Of a stretch of DNA of 64,000 bases, positions 36,132-49,690 are shown piece after piece; the stretch's first letter is position 1; the number at the start of each line of letters is the position of its first letter. Source of the stretch: Glomus cerebriforme (Eukaryota > Glomeromycota > Glomeromycetes > Glomerales > Glomeraceae); the NCBI GenBank assembly GCA_003550305.1, contig QKYT01000149.1, positions 119,213 to 183,212 of the forward strand, given 5' to 3'. Made by a program: the position numbers and the translations under genes. The notes under the pieces are model-generated. The model did no database searches. It saw only the letters and a program-made list of their open reading frames with translations, and had not been told where the DNA came from.

Positions 36132-36349
36132 ACACATATACTGTCATTTATTATATAAATTTACTTTTACAATATAAAAATTTCAAATAATGTGAGTACC
36201 AAACGCCCCCCCTGCGGTACCATATTTGGGTCGTTATCCATGAGTTGTAGACCCAAAGATTGTGAATGTATGTATTTAAAATAATAAAACGTCCTAAACA
36301 AGCTATAGGGAACAGGCCATTGACTATGTGCATAATTTACTTCAGAATC

Positions 36350-37506
36350 TTAAACAAGTAAAACTGCATTAACACATCCATCATTTTCGGGATTATTTGT
36401 AACTTAATTGAAATAAAAAAAAAGTTAGCAAAAATAAATAAATTTTTACATCAAAAAATTCTTTTATATACTACGTACCTTGAGCATATTTACCCCAAAC
36501 AATTTTACCAGAAGTTGTAACAAGACCTAATTCAGAAACATTAACTTCAATAACGGTACCTTTAGTAAGTACACCTAATTGAGTATAAAAAGGACTTTGA
36601 GGATTTTTCTTTACACTAATAATTGGTAAACAAAAAGTAGCTCCCAACTCTGGATGTGTAACATGAGCTTTTTTATAACGTAATGCCATAGGCCTAATAA
36701 ATCTTTCATATTTTGGTGGTTTACGAGTAAATCCATCTCCAACAAATGTTGCTTTTGTAATCATACGTTTCCATTGTTTAGCTATAAAGCAAAATTTTGA
36801 ATGGATAAAATAAACTTATCTTGATCTAAATCACCAAAAATAGGTTACAAAACTTACTTCTATTTTTTCCAGTTTTAACAACTTTAAACATTTCATCTTC
36901 AGCGATACCTCTAACTTTAGGTAAAGGTACGCTCCATTTACCAGCTTTTTCTTTACGTTTTTGTTTTATCATATTTGATAATATCTTAGCTCTTTGTTGA
37001 CCTTCACGATCCAATAAATATGCTGGTACTGCTCCTTCAGGTACTGCTTGTCCATCTTTTTGTTTAGCTGATTTCTCTTGATGTTGTTTTATCCTTTATT
37101 ATATAATAAAAGGATTATTAAACATAAAATAGTAGATAAAAACATTAACTGATAATAAAATAGACTGACTTCTTTTTCATTTCTATCTTTTCTACATGTC
37201 GCTTCTTATTATATATTTTTGCTCTTATACCATGAACTTTTTGTGCAAATGCTGAAGAACTGTGAGCTTCACGAGCCTCTTTTTTTCGTCTTAATTCATT
37301 AAAAATATATCAAACGTTTAATTACTCATTCAAAATTCAATAATTAATTATTAAAAAAAAATTTACTTTACTTGCGCTCTTCATAATCAAATCTTCGTCC
37401 ATGTTTTTTAATGGACTCTTCAATATACTCATTTTGCGGCTATTTCAAAAAATTAATTAATTAGATTATTTTTCTTTAATACTTTAAATTTAGGAATAAT
37501 TACCAT
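36350..37506 (-). CDS. NSA2: Ribosome biogenesis protein NSA2
   Basis: Six exons (37506-37504, 37439-37372, 37289-37170, 37093-36858, 36781-36479, 36402-36350) give 260 residues, the standard NSA2 length. Motifs are [96 protein letters not shown] and the terminal [20 protein letters not shown]2 is a nucleolar factor needed for 27S pre-rRNA processing and 60S assembly. Exon 1 contains only the ATG, with donor GTAATT directly after it. Exon 2 begins with the Pro codon normally at position 2. The gene is convergent with MTRFR and its start lies 367 bp from the MAU2 start on the other strand. Confidence 0.95.
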
Positions 37507-37873
37507 TTTTTTTTTTTTTTTTTCTTTAAAAAAAAACAAAAAACTCGCTGTTTTCGATTTCCTAAATTTATTTTTTGATCATCACGTGAAATTGAAAATT
37601 GGACCAATGAAACGATCGCTTCATAAAGCGAGTTTAACGAAACCTCGTTTAATATACTCGATAGTCAATACTTGCCGATACTGATACTGTAAATTTAAAG
37701 TCTATTGGCTTATTGCATATCAATATCTGGTAGCGCGATCTTTACGCGAGAAATTTAATCGGTTAATCTAATTGGCCGAAATTCTTTGTATGTGCTATAT
37801 AGAAAAATTCTATTAGATTTCGAGTTCACACAAAACCGAACATTTTAAATTATTACAAGACAAAAACTTTTTT
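37507..37873. promoter_or_regulatory. Divergent promoter region, NSA2 / MAU2
   Basis: A 367-bp head-to-head spacer that must serve both genes. It contains TCACGTGA at about 37582-37589 and a direct GCGAG/CGAG-rich patch at 37.62-37.66 kb. T/A-tracts lie beside the NSA2 ATG. A regulatory role for the CACGTG box is inference. Confidence 0.4.
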
Positions 37874-40800
37874 ATGTCACGAAATCATTATTCTTCAAAT
37901 TATCAGGCATGGCCTAATCAACAACCACAAACGGCACAATGGCAATATCAGCAACAGCAACAGCAGCAACCACCACAGCCAGAATATTTACAACAACAAT
38001 TTATATATCAATCTCAGCAACACCGAATTCACAGCCAGCAGCAAAACTATTATCAACAACCACAAACTCAATATGGATATATGGAGTATTCTCCTTCACC
38101 TTATAATAAGAGCTATGAATCTATTCCTTTCGCGCATCCTCAAAACTCAATGCCCACTCCTTTATCACAAAATTCTTACAGTATGACTCAACAACTTCCT
38201 CAAGTAAACCAATACGCTCAACCTCAAATTTCACAACAAAGTCAACAACAACTTTATCAACATCAATTGCAACAACAATTTTCACAACAGCAATTTGTTC
38301 AGCAACCGGTTCAGCAGCCAGTTCCTCAACAAATAACACTTTCGGAACATTTGGCTTCACCACGTCAATTGTCACAACCCATAGTACCAACACAAGCTCT
38401 CACACAAGCTCCTACACAAATTGACGTATATCAACAACAAACTTCATCACAATTTTCACAGAAACAATCACAAGAACCTAAATTATTACCACATCAATTG
38501 TTGTGGTATCTAGCAGAACATTATTTAACAAAAGCATCTGCGTTGCCCACTTCATCACTAGTCGATTTTCCAACACTATCTCCACAGCACAAACAGCATA
38601 TATTGGCAGCGATCAATTGTTTGGAGGCAGTTCTTAACAGCATAACGAGTGGGAAGAATTATATGCCACTAATAGAATTGAAAACGCGCTTTAGATTAAG
38701 TCAAATCCTTTTTTGGTTTACTGATAATATTCGAGAAGCAGAAAGTCATCTACAGAAAGCGATTTTACTTGCTCAAGAGGTAAAGATACTCGATATATTA
38801 ATAAATTATTGTTTTTTTTTAATATATACATATATTTTTTTGGAATAGCTGGATAAAGTTACGGAGCTTAAGTTTAGGATGATCGATCTTCAATGTGATA
38901 TTCTCAAAAGCGCAAAAAACTTTAAACCAGCGAGGAATCTTATGAAGTCATGTATACTTGAAGCAATGGAGTGTGTGAATTATTTTTCTATTAGTTATAT
39001 GTCTATTTATTTGTATGAACATATTTATTCACTTTGAAAACTTGAATATAGGAATAATATGCCCAATTGGACATATCATTTTTTGTTGCAATGTGCAGAA
39101 TTTCATTATCTCGAAGGAGATTTTAATGGATGTTCACAGATATTAAAGCAGGCAGAATCAATGGCTGATCAGAAAGGAGATGTTGAAATGAAGGTATATA
39201 AATATGTCATGAATTTGAAAAAAAGTAAAAGTAAGTTTGAAAATTAATTATAATTTATAATTTTATAGGCTTGCCTTCTAATTTCAATGGCCCAATATGC
39301 ATTTTCAAGTCAAAATTATCCAGCGGCACAGCATGCTCTTGCTGAGCTTTCAACGGTTTATTTTCCACCGCCTTCAAGTCGTCCTCCACCAACATATCAT
39401 ATATTTCCAATATCTAATCAGCTCCTTTATTTACATTATTCATTATTATATATTACGTATCATATGCATACTGGAAATATGAAAGCAGCAACTGAAAAGT
39501 TAACAGAAGTACATCATATTTTAGATCAAAAGCAGGATGAGACATTGGATGAATTAAAAGGGTACACTACGGTAAAAATGATTAAATTTCATAGAGATAG
39601 TAATTATAAACAAAATTATATTCTAAATTCATGAATTGTTATTTTAGATACATATATCAGTTACACCAACGAATTCAATGACCACGTATGCGAATGCAAC
39701 AACAGCAGCACAAAGTTTGCCTGTCACAATTCGTTGGTTATCAAAAGCAGAGATTTACACTCTTACATTTTTGATATCAGGGATTTGTAATCGTGGAGAT
39801 ACTGCAACAATAAAGTCTATTATATTCTTGACAGAAGGATTAAAGATTGTTGAGAGTAATTTATTCAAATATTTTATTCATGATTTAGTTTGATCTGTTT
39901 AGGTTCTAACACTTTTTTAATTTAACAGGGGAAATATATTCGAATGATGGTAAGTATGAGTATATAATGATTATTACTATTATCATATAGATGTAAATAC
40001 ATTTTTAATATTATTAGACAACCAATTTCCGGTCCATGATGTCATCAAATCTAAAAAATTTTACGTTATATTAAAGGCATATATGCTTCAACATTTAGTT
40101 GATTCTTATTTATTGAGGTCGGATTTCAATGACGCCGAAAAAGTGAGATAATTTATTTATATCGTCATGATTTATCGTTATGTGAGTTATATAATTAACA
40201 CCTCTTATTCTCTTAAAGGCTATTGCACAATTGATTAATTGGATAACTGCACATAACTTATGGGCACAATTCCAAGTGCCAGTAACACTTGCGTTAGGGA
40301 TGATAAATCAATGTGTCGGTAAAACTTATGAAGCTATAGAATATTATAAGCAAGTGGAAAAGGTATTTATTTGAAATTTTCGTTAATTATATAAATAGAC
40401 CACACTAATTTATCTTTTTTTTTAATACAGATTACTGACAATAAAGAAATCAAAGTATTATCTAAAGTTAACCGTGCATTAATAGTGTTTGGAATTGGTA
40501 ACAACCATCATCAACAAGACGTGTGTATATTTAAGAAGTTTCCTTTTGGGTTAATCTAATATTCATAATTAAAAAATTTGTATTTATTATTTTTGGTAAT
40601 AGATTGGAAGTATAATAAAGGAAATAAAACAAGAACTAATGTATAACATAGATAATTTAAGAGCGGCATTAAACTTTTTAGAAGCATTGTCTTATTTGGA
40701 AGCATTATCATATCGTGATTTTACACGACCAAAGTAAGGGAAATTTTTTTTTTCAATTCCTTATTGGTTTTATAGATAGAAAAGTATTTTATTTTATCGA

Positions 40801-41355
40801 TTAAAAAATTTTTAGGGAACATTTGGCGGAAACTTTAAAATTATCATCAACATCATCAAACAACCAGCTTAAATCATTGACCCTTTCAGTTCTTGGTGAA
40901 ATATTTTGTGCTGCACATAATGAACAAGCGGAAAAGATGTTAAATGCTGCGTATCAGTTATCGAAGGATGCCAATAATGATTTGGGATGTCTTGTTTCGG
41001 GTCGGCTTTTAAAAGGTACAATAATTAAACTTTATTGTAAAATGGAATTTTTTTTTTTTTGTCATTTTAATATATACTGTGCTTTACAAATATATTAATA
41101 ATAATTTATTTATCATTAGATATTTATAGATTTCAATGTAATCAACCTAATTATTCAAAACAAGTGGCATTTAATGAACAACATGAATCGATAGTGAGCA
41201 AAACACTCACGAATTGGAGTGAAAAAAGAAGAGTTGTATTGGATTTGGTAGAAAATGGTAGTAATTCAAATTCTACTTCCATACTACAACAACATGGTGA
41301 AAATAGTAGTTCTTCTAATACGAGTATGATGCCTGATGGAGGTGGATATGTATAG
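37874..41355 (+). CDS. MAU2: MAU2/SCC4 cohesin-loading factor
   Basis: Twelve exons (37874-38779, 38849-38970, 39052-39193, 39269-39571, 39648-39855, 39929-39949, 40018-40142, 40219-40362, 40431-40520, 40603-40733, 40816-41015, 41120-41355) keep one frame and give about 875 residues. Residues 1 to about 195 are a Gln/Pro-rich low-complexity extension. The rest is a TPR-like helical repeat array typical of MAU2: LLWYLAEHYLTKA, HILAAINCLEAVLNS, FRLSQILFWFTDN, NWTYHFLLQCAEFHYLEGDF, SNQLLYLHYSLLYITYHMH and WLSKAEIYTLTFLI. With NIPBL/SCC2 this protein loads cohesin on chromatin. Exon 6 is only 21 nt. A Ser/Asn-rich tail ends the protein. Confidence 0.92.
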
Positions 41356-42347
41356 ACACATAAGGTCTATATATGATTAAGTCTAGGTAAATTATAATGT
41401 TATGTTTGAGTTTTGTACATGGTTCGCTATATTAATCAATTTTTTTCTTTAAAGATAAGCATTTTGCTTATATTTTATTATGAGACTTTTTTACTGTAAT
41501 AGACTCTTGTATAGATTATTTTAATTATATATATCACTTTGACATTTAATATAATAGTGAATTAGTGATGATTTGTTAATTTATATATTATCCTTCTAAA
41601 GGATTGTATATTATAATTAAGTTATTTATTATGATGTAATAATACACATGATTTAAAATCATTGGAAGTACTTTTTTTAGTTGAGAAAATACTCGTTAAA
41701 ACAAGTTAAAAACGAGTTTATTTTTATTGTACGATAAATAAATAAATTTAAATCATGTCAAAAAAAAAAAATAAATCTTGTATATTGTTGTGTAAAACGA
41801 AAGATGCAATAATATTTGGCGTGCATTATGTACACACGAGGTAACATTATAGAAATTTGCAATAAAAAATTTCGTTTGCTCTCGGACTCTCGGAGGGTTG
41901 GTTTTTGCTTATTTTTATATTAATTATTGTGTGTAGAAGATCGAAATCATATACTATTTATTTTACTTGACACAAAAAACGCCCGCTCTGATAAGTCTAA
42001 TTACATCATTGTATTAATTACATCATTGTTAATTTAAGGGATAATAATGATCTTCCATTCTTTTATGCGAAAGATTGGGATAAAAAGGGTATGATCAAAT
42101 AAAAAAAAACCTTTTCTTTTTATGAAATTTATCACACATTTATACAGTTATCGAATTTTATTTAAGTTAGTTAATACTTCAAACAGTTACACTACATTAT
42201 GTATAATGCAATTCATGTGCAGATGAGAAAAATAAAATAGAAAACAAGTCTTTTTTTTTTCATAATTCTTGTTCTTTTTTTAAAAAAAAAAATAAATTAC
42301 TTTTTTTTTCATTATATCGGAATTTATTTCTAAGCGAACTAGAAAAA
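41356..42347. other. Intergenic
   Basis: AT-rich, no coding signal. A 15-bp direct repeat (TAATTACATCATTGT) is found twice close together near 41999-42029. T7-A11 is found near 42275-42292. Confidence 0.5.
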
Positions 42348-44114
42348 ATGGGAGCGTGCATATCTCGAAATAATAAAAATAATTCTAATAATAATATGAG
42401 AGAAATATTACTTTATAAAGGAGAATTTTTAGGGGCAGACTTAAGAGCCATGTTTAATAATCCAGTGTATAGTGATATTATAATAACATGTAAAGATGGA
42501 GGAGTAGTATATGGTAGTAAATTATTATTAGCGGCAAGATCAGATGTATTCTCTCGGTTAATCTTAAACAACGAAGATAATAATAATAGGGATAATAGGA
42601 ATAAAGATAATAGAGATACATTTAGTACCGATGATAATCATATAACATTTACAGAATTTTGTTCATCAACGTTACTAATAATATTAGAATATTTATATAT
42701 GGGGGATATAATGATTGAATCATTAACATTAAATAATATAGTAGAAGCATACCTAGGAGCAGAATATTTTTTATTACCAGGATTAGAAGAAATCATCATA
42801 ACATTTTTGGATAACGCGTTAAAATGTAGTGCTGATAATAATTTATCGGCAAAATTGTTAACACAAGCATCAGAATATATGCTACCATCATCAGATGATG
42901 TATTTTTTCGTACGTTACATAATCGTTTGGTCGTAACACCTTTGGAATCCATTGAATATAATAATTTAACAGCCGAAGGACTGTTATATGTATTATCACC
43001 CTCTAATATGGATACGGATTACGAAGAATTTGTTACACCGGAATACGGAGTATTTCGTTATGTTGTATTATGGGCGGCACATCGTTGCAATAATAGTAAT
43101 TCAGTCGTAACATATTTTGAACCATTATTGCCATCATCAGATCATGCAGAACATTTAGATGCGAATGAAATAGAACAATTAAGAAAATCGCATGAAAAGA
43201 ACAAAAAAAAATCCAAATCTAAAGAAATTAAAGAGAAGATTATGGTATTATTAAAGCCATTATTATCACTTGTAGATTTTAAATTAATTCATCCTTCAGT
43301 ATTAGCGAATATCATTGAACCGTTAGACATAGTGCCAAATGATATGTTGATTGAAGCTTTTAGATATCAAGCTCAGTTGCCTGCGGGTTCTGGCCCACGG
43401 CGTAATCGTGGTACGATAACGGCCAAACCCGAAAATTTGAGATTTCAATGGAGCCAACAAGCTTGTGGTAAACAATGTGTTTTAATGGAAAGTGATACTT
43501 TATTAAAATCAAATTCGAGAAAATTCGAATGGGCCAGGGCGTCATTACCTATTCGAGGTCATGAAATTTATGAATGGGATATTTATATTGAAGAAACTTG
43601 TAAGCATCTTTGGATTGGCGTTTGTACCGAAAGAAGACACAAAGTAGATTATTCTACTTACTTGGGAAGAAGTAATTATGGTTGGGTATTGGGTTCAAAT
43701 GGATCACTTTATCATAACAATCAACTATATTCTAAAGGATATGGTGTGAAATTTGGTAAAGGTGATAGAGTTACCGTACATCTTAATATGGGTAATAGAT
43801 CTTTAGCATATTCTATTAACGGTGTTAGATACGGTGAAGCTTGGAATACTTTACCTGCTGAACTTTATCCTGCTGTATCTCTTAAAAAATCTGCTAAAGT
43901 TAGAATCGAAATGCACAAGAAACCAATTATAATTGACAATTCCAAATACATGCTGCCTCAACCACCTCAATCAAGTATTCATACTCGAACAAACACTTCA
44001 ATGGTTTCTCCTGTTATTTCTCCTATTAACACTTCTGTTAACACTTCTATTAACAATTCTATTATCACTCCTATTAACACTCCTAGACCTACATCTCAGG
44101 TGACGGCTGAATAA
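42348..44114 (+). CDS. BTB-SPRY protein with lipidation-type N terminus
   Basis: A single exon of 588 codons. It begins MGACIS: Gly2 and Ser6 fit N-myristoylation and Cys4 could be palmitoylated. An Asn-rich stretch precedes a BTB fold (FNNPVYSDIIITCKDG, SKLLLAARSDVFSRLI, ILEYLYMGDI; about residues 33-130). A helical BACK-like region follows to about 340. A SPRY/B30.2 domain covers roughly 360-525 (HEIYEWDIYIEETCKHLWIG, GWVLGSNGSLYHNN, GDRVTVHLNMGNRSLAYSIN, LYPAVSLKK). The tail repeats NTS/INT motifs. BTB domains often bind Cul3 and SPRY domains recruit partners, so a membrane-tethered ubiquitin ligase adaptor is a reasonable inference. A short Lys-rich insert occurs near residue 285. Confidence 0.88.
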   Translation: MGACISRNNKNNSNNNMREILLYKGEFLGADLRAMFNNPVYSDIIITCKDGGVVYGSKLLLAARSDVFSRLILNNEDNNNRDNRNKDNRDTFSTDDNHITFTEFCSSTLLIILEYLYMGDIMIESLTLNNIVEAYLGAEYFLLPGLEEIIITFLDNALKCSADNNLSAKLLTQASEYMLPSSDDVFFRTLHNRLVVTPLESIEYNNLTAEGLLYVLSPSNMDTDYEEFVTPEYGVFRYVVLWAAHRCNNSNSVVTYFEPLLPSSDHAEHLDANEIEQLRKSHEKNKKKSKSKEIKEKIMVLLKPLLSLVDFKLIHPSVLANIIEPLDIVPNDMLIEAFRYQAQLPAGSGPRRNRGTITAKPENLRFQWSQQACGKQCVLMESDTLLKSNSRKFEWARASLPIRGHEIYEWDIYIEETCKHLWIGVCTERRHKVDYSTYLGRSNYGWVLGSNGSLYHNNQLYSKGYGVKFGKGDRVTVHLNMGNRSLAYSINGVRYGEAWNTLPAELYPAVSLKKSAKVRIEMHKKPIIIDNSKYMLPQPPQSSIHTRTNTSMVSPVISPINTSVNTSINNSIITPINTPRPTSQVTAE

Positions 44115-44670
44115 AAACTTATAGTAGGGAAAGGGAAAGGCGTGAGAGAATATTCTTTGTATAAATTTATTATTTTATTTATTGTATTAATTAGAAAACA
44201 AAAAACTTTATACATACATACACACATATTAATAAAAATCGAATTCTACTTTTTATTCCATTATTATTCCATTTTCTGTTTATATTTATTTGCATTGTTA
44301 TTAGAATTTATTCCCCTTTATTTCTTGCATTTTCAAATGAATATCTCATTGTTACAATAGATCAAATAAAATACTGTATTTTGAAGTTTCAGACAATTAT
44401 CTTATGATGATCAGATGATCAATAAAAAATTTTTTAAGAGTTGTCAATTTAATTTACTGCTACTTTCAGTAAAGATTTACTTTAAATGTGTACATTAAGC
44501 ATGTAAATGATTTTCTTTTAAGTTATATTTAATTTAACAGTTATGCTGATTACTCGACCGATCTACGTCTTGTCTTAGTTACAATGGACAAAAAAAATTT
44601 TTTATAAAAAGGATGTTTTAAATTAATTCATACGAAAAATTTTTTTCTTTAATTTTTAATTATTTAAATT
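44115..44670. other. Intergenic between BTB-SPRY gene and ERG1
   Basis: AT-rich spacer without coding signal. It includes the 3' end of the BTB-SPRY transcript and the promoter of ERG1. No defined site is claimed. Confidence 0.5.
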
Positions 44671-46655
<1,985 letters not shown>

Positions 46656-48599
46656 AAACTAATACTGAAAGTAAATTAATTAATTATTAATAAAAATTAT
46701 AAATCACCACTGGTATTCATAAATGATTTTACATGATTTTTTGTTTTTATTCTACAATGTTTGCAATTTTAAATATATTGGTATAAAATTTATATTTATT
46801 TTACTTTTACACTATAGTATTAATACTATAGTATATACTTTATGTGTTTTTAATATTTTCTAATTTTTATTTATTATAATATTAAATACCAATAGTATAA
46901 TTTAATATAATTAAATTTTTTTTTTTTTATACTAATTATAAAAAAAAAAGAAAAAATTATATAAATTACTTTATATTTATATATAAAAGTCAAAATTATT
47001 ATATTAAGTAAAATTATAAAGTAGGTAAAATATATTTATTTTAACATTCACCAGAGGTTAATTTAAAAATAATTCACCAAGAGGTAAAATTTACCACATC
47101 ATGTGATTTTTATTACATAATTTTATAGTAAAAGAAATTTTATGAAGATTTTATTATAAAAATGCTTTCTTTTATTTTGTTTAATAAATGTTTTAAAATA
47201 TAGGAAAAAGGAAACATAACATTTGCAAAAATATAGCCATCAGTTAAATTACCAATAAAAACAATTAATATATGAAAAAAAATAAAACTTCTAGTATTTA
47301 ACTAGTAAAATATCACCTACCATATCGGAGTTTAAAATTATTAAAGTCAGAGCTCGCATCGGAGTTTGAAACACCGGAGTTCGAAATTATTGAAAATCAG
47401 AATTCATGTCAGAGTTCGAAATTATTGAAAGTCAGAATTCATGTTGGAGTTTGAAATTATTAAAAGTCAGAGTTCAAATTAGAGTTCGAAATTATTAAAA
47501 GTCAGAGCTCGTATTGGACTTCAAAATTATTAAAAGTCAGAATTTATGTCAGAGTTCAAAATTATTAAAGTCAGAGCTCACATTGGAGTTTGAAATGTTA
47601 GAGTTTGAATTATTAAAGTTAAAGTTTGACGTGTTGAAGTTTGAATTTCAGAATTTGAAATTGTTAAAGGCAGAGTTTTAAAAAAAAGAAATACTATTAC
47701 ATAGAAAAACCAAAGAAATATTATTACTTACAAGACATTAAAAAACAATAGCACAATACTGCTATTACCTACAAAATAATAGAAAGAAAGAAACAAAAAA
47801 AAAAGAGATAAGAAAAACCAGGTAAAAATGACTAACCAAAATTAGTATTCCCCCCCTTCTCCGATGAAATCCAATATAACATATATGCAATATATAATAT
47901 ATAACTTTTTTAAATACAAATAATATAAAAATTATTAAAAGATATAGGGTTTTATTTTTTTTATTTAAAAATATTTATTCTCATTTTTTTACTACTTTTT
48001 ATGTAGATTCTAGCTTTAGAAAACTTTTAAAATGAGAGAATAATATTAACTTTCAAATTCAGTTACTATTTTTGATTTTAGAATTTAATTCTCTTATGAA
48101 TATCAGCTAATATTCGCGACTATTAGCTAGTATTCATAAGAGAGAATACTAATAGTTTTTTTTTTCATCAGCACATACCATTTTGAAAACAGGGACAATA
48201 ATAAGTAAAATAATTTTCTAAGATTGAGAAAATTATTTAGCAAATTCAAAACTATTTGCATATAAATTTCATAAGCATAACAGTTAAATATTGTAATCTT
48301 TTTGTTTTTTACAAAATTCAATTCGGTGTTAGGCTGTTAGCCTTTATATTGGCAAGCACAATAAAAAAAAATCACATGCCCAATTTCAACGAATTGAAGA
48401 ATTGTGTTTATTTACACACATTTGCTATCCGATGCACATCAAAAACTTTATCAAAAACCTTATTAGTTTGGCTCGCCGTAAAAAAAAAAATTATGTATCA
48501 GTTTTCTGTACATAATAAAAAGTGAAACTTTGCCCTAATGTTATGATATCGTGGCGCAGTACTTCACCGAAAAAATATCTTAACTATAATTCAGAAATT
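46656..48599. other. Intergenic with degenerate minisatellite
   Basis: Apart from the repeat at 47.3-47.7 kb and a short inverted TATTCATAAGAGA/TCTCTTATGAATA pair near 48.09-48.14 kb, this is AT-rich non-coding sequence. Short ORFs at 48.1-48.5 kb have no protein character. Confidence 0.5.
47322..47680 (+). repeat. Degenerate minisatellite, about 35-42 bp unit
   Basis: About nine imperfect direct units follow the pattern CGGAGTTTGAAATTATT, then AAAAGTCAGAGTTCATGT. Unit length varies, and substitutions convert GAGTT to GAATT or GAGCTC. There are no constant spacers, so this is not a CRISPR-type array. No ORF crosses it. Confidence 0.75.
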
Positions 48600-49666
48600 T
48601 CATGATTCTTGAGGAATGCAATAAGGATGTTCTTTACAAAATACTCCAATCAACCACGCGTAGAAAGCGGCACATCTACCCGCTGTTTCTATTACTTGCT
48701 ACATAATGCATCAAGTCTAGTTAATATGATTATTGTATAGTATTTATCCTTAATGATTTTTTATACTAACCAAAATACCTTCCCAACTTCCAACAATGTC
48801 TCTTATATCGATAATTTGAAATATCGTCCACCACTCTGTTGGAAGAGAACACAAGCCGAAATCAACGTAACATTTCGCATGAGATCTAAATGCCGTGGTT
48901 TCTATTTCTGAACAAGTGGACATATTATTGTTATAGATTGGGACTAGTGCAACTTGAAGGCAATGCATTGTATTTATTACCCTTATTTATAATTAAAAAA
49001 TAAAGTAAAAGTGAGCTTTCATCCATCCTCTCACATCGAAGGCACTTCATGTACTATTCATATTTACCATTTCTTTCCATCGTTGCTGAACCGGTTTATG
49101 GCTTTCGAAAATTTTTCGCAATTCGCAAATCCATATCTCATTGGATATCCATTGGTTCCGCAATTAAATTTCTTTTCTAAACAGTCTTTATAAAAGTTAC
49201 AAGAGTTTAATGGAGGATTATTACAATTTATAGGAAAAGGAGGCGGTGGTGGTGGTGGTAGTTGTGGTGGTGGTTGTGACGGTGGTGATGGTGATTTCGA
49301 TATATTTTTGCATCCAGAACATACGTCATCCATGCAACAATAGCTATTTCCATCACCGGTCGCACAACAGCCAGACGTGCAAAGACCATATCGACAAATT
49401 TCGGTACCGCCAGGATTGCATTCAAAAATAGAAGAAGGATCAGAAGAGCAACCTGCATTTTCCAAATTATTTTAGAAATACTGTAAGACGAAAAATGGAA
49501 TCATGAGTTACTTACCATTATTCAATTCAGATCCACACTTGAGACCGCCGACGGTATCACTTGTAGAGCATGTACAACCGCCAGTGTCATTGTAGCAATC
49601 AGCAAAGGCATCAGAAATGAAAAAGATCAAGAGGCTCAAAAGAAGAAGGTGAATAGTGCAGTTCAT
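48600..49666 (-). CDS. Secreted Cys-rich protein with proline linker
   Basis: Four exons (49666-49516, 49452-49068, 48981-48779, 48688-48600) join in frame to about 275 residues. An upstream in-frame ATG at 49690 would add eight residues. MNCTIHLLLLSLLIFFISDAFA is cut into N-terminal, hydrophobic and small-residue parts typical of a signal peptide, so the start at 49666 is preferred. Then comes a Cys-rich module (CTCSTSDTVGGLKCG ... CCATGDGNSYCCMDDVCSGC), a Ser/Pro linker with proline runs, and a conserved-looking C-terminal domain: NSCNFYKDCLEKKFNCG, GFANCEKFSKAINRF, MHCLQVALVPIY, FRSHAKCYVDFGLCSLP, CAAFYAWLIGVFC. Similar extracellular proteins occur in fungi. I cannot name a function; an effector or wall role is only possible. 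Confidence 0.75.
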
Positions 49667-49690
49667 TGTTACAATTTCTTCGTTGTCCAC

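Noticed and set aside
36190..36345. Possible transposon end or small RNA between MTRFR and NSA2
   Set aside because: The GTGAGTACCAAACGCCCC word looks terminus-like, but no inverted partner or clover-leaf could be found by eye.
47322..47680. Possible CRISPR-like array
   Set aside because: Units are contiguous and diverged with no constant repeat or unique spacers, and the DNA is eukaryotic.
49228..49458. His-rich and Val-rich ORFs around 49.3 kb
   Set aside because: They are alternative-frame readings of the proline-rich linker of the secreted Cys-rich gene.
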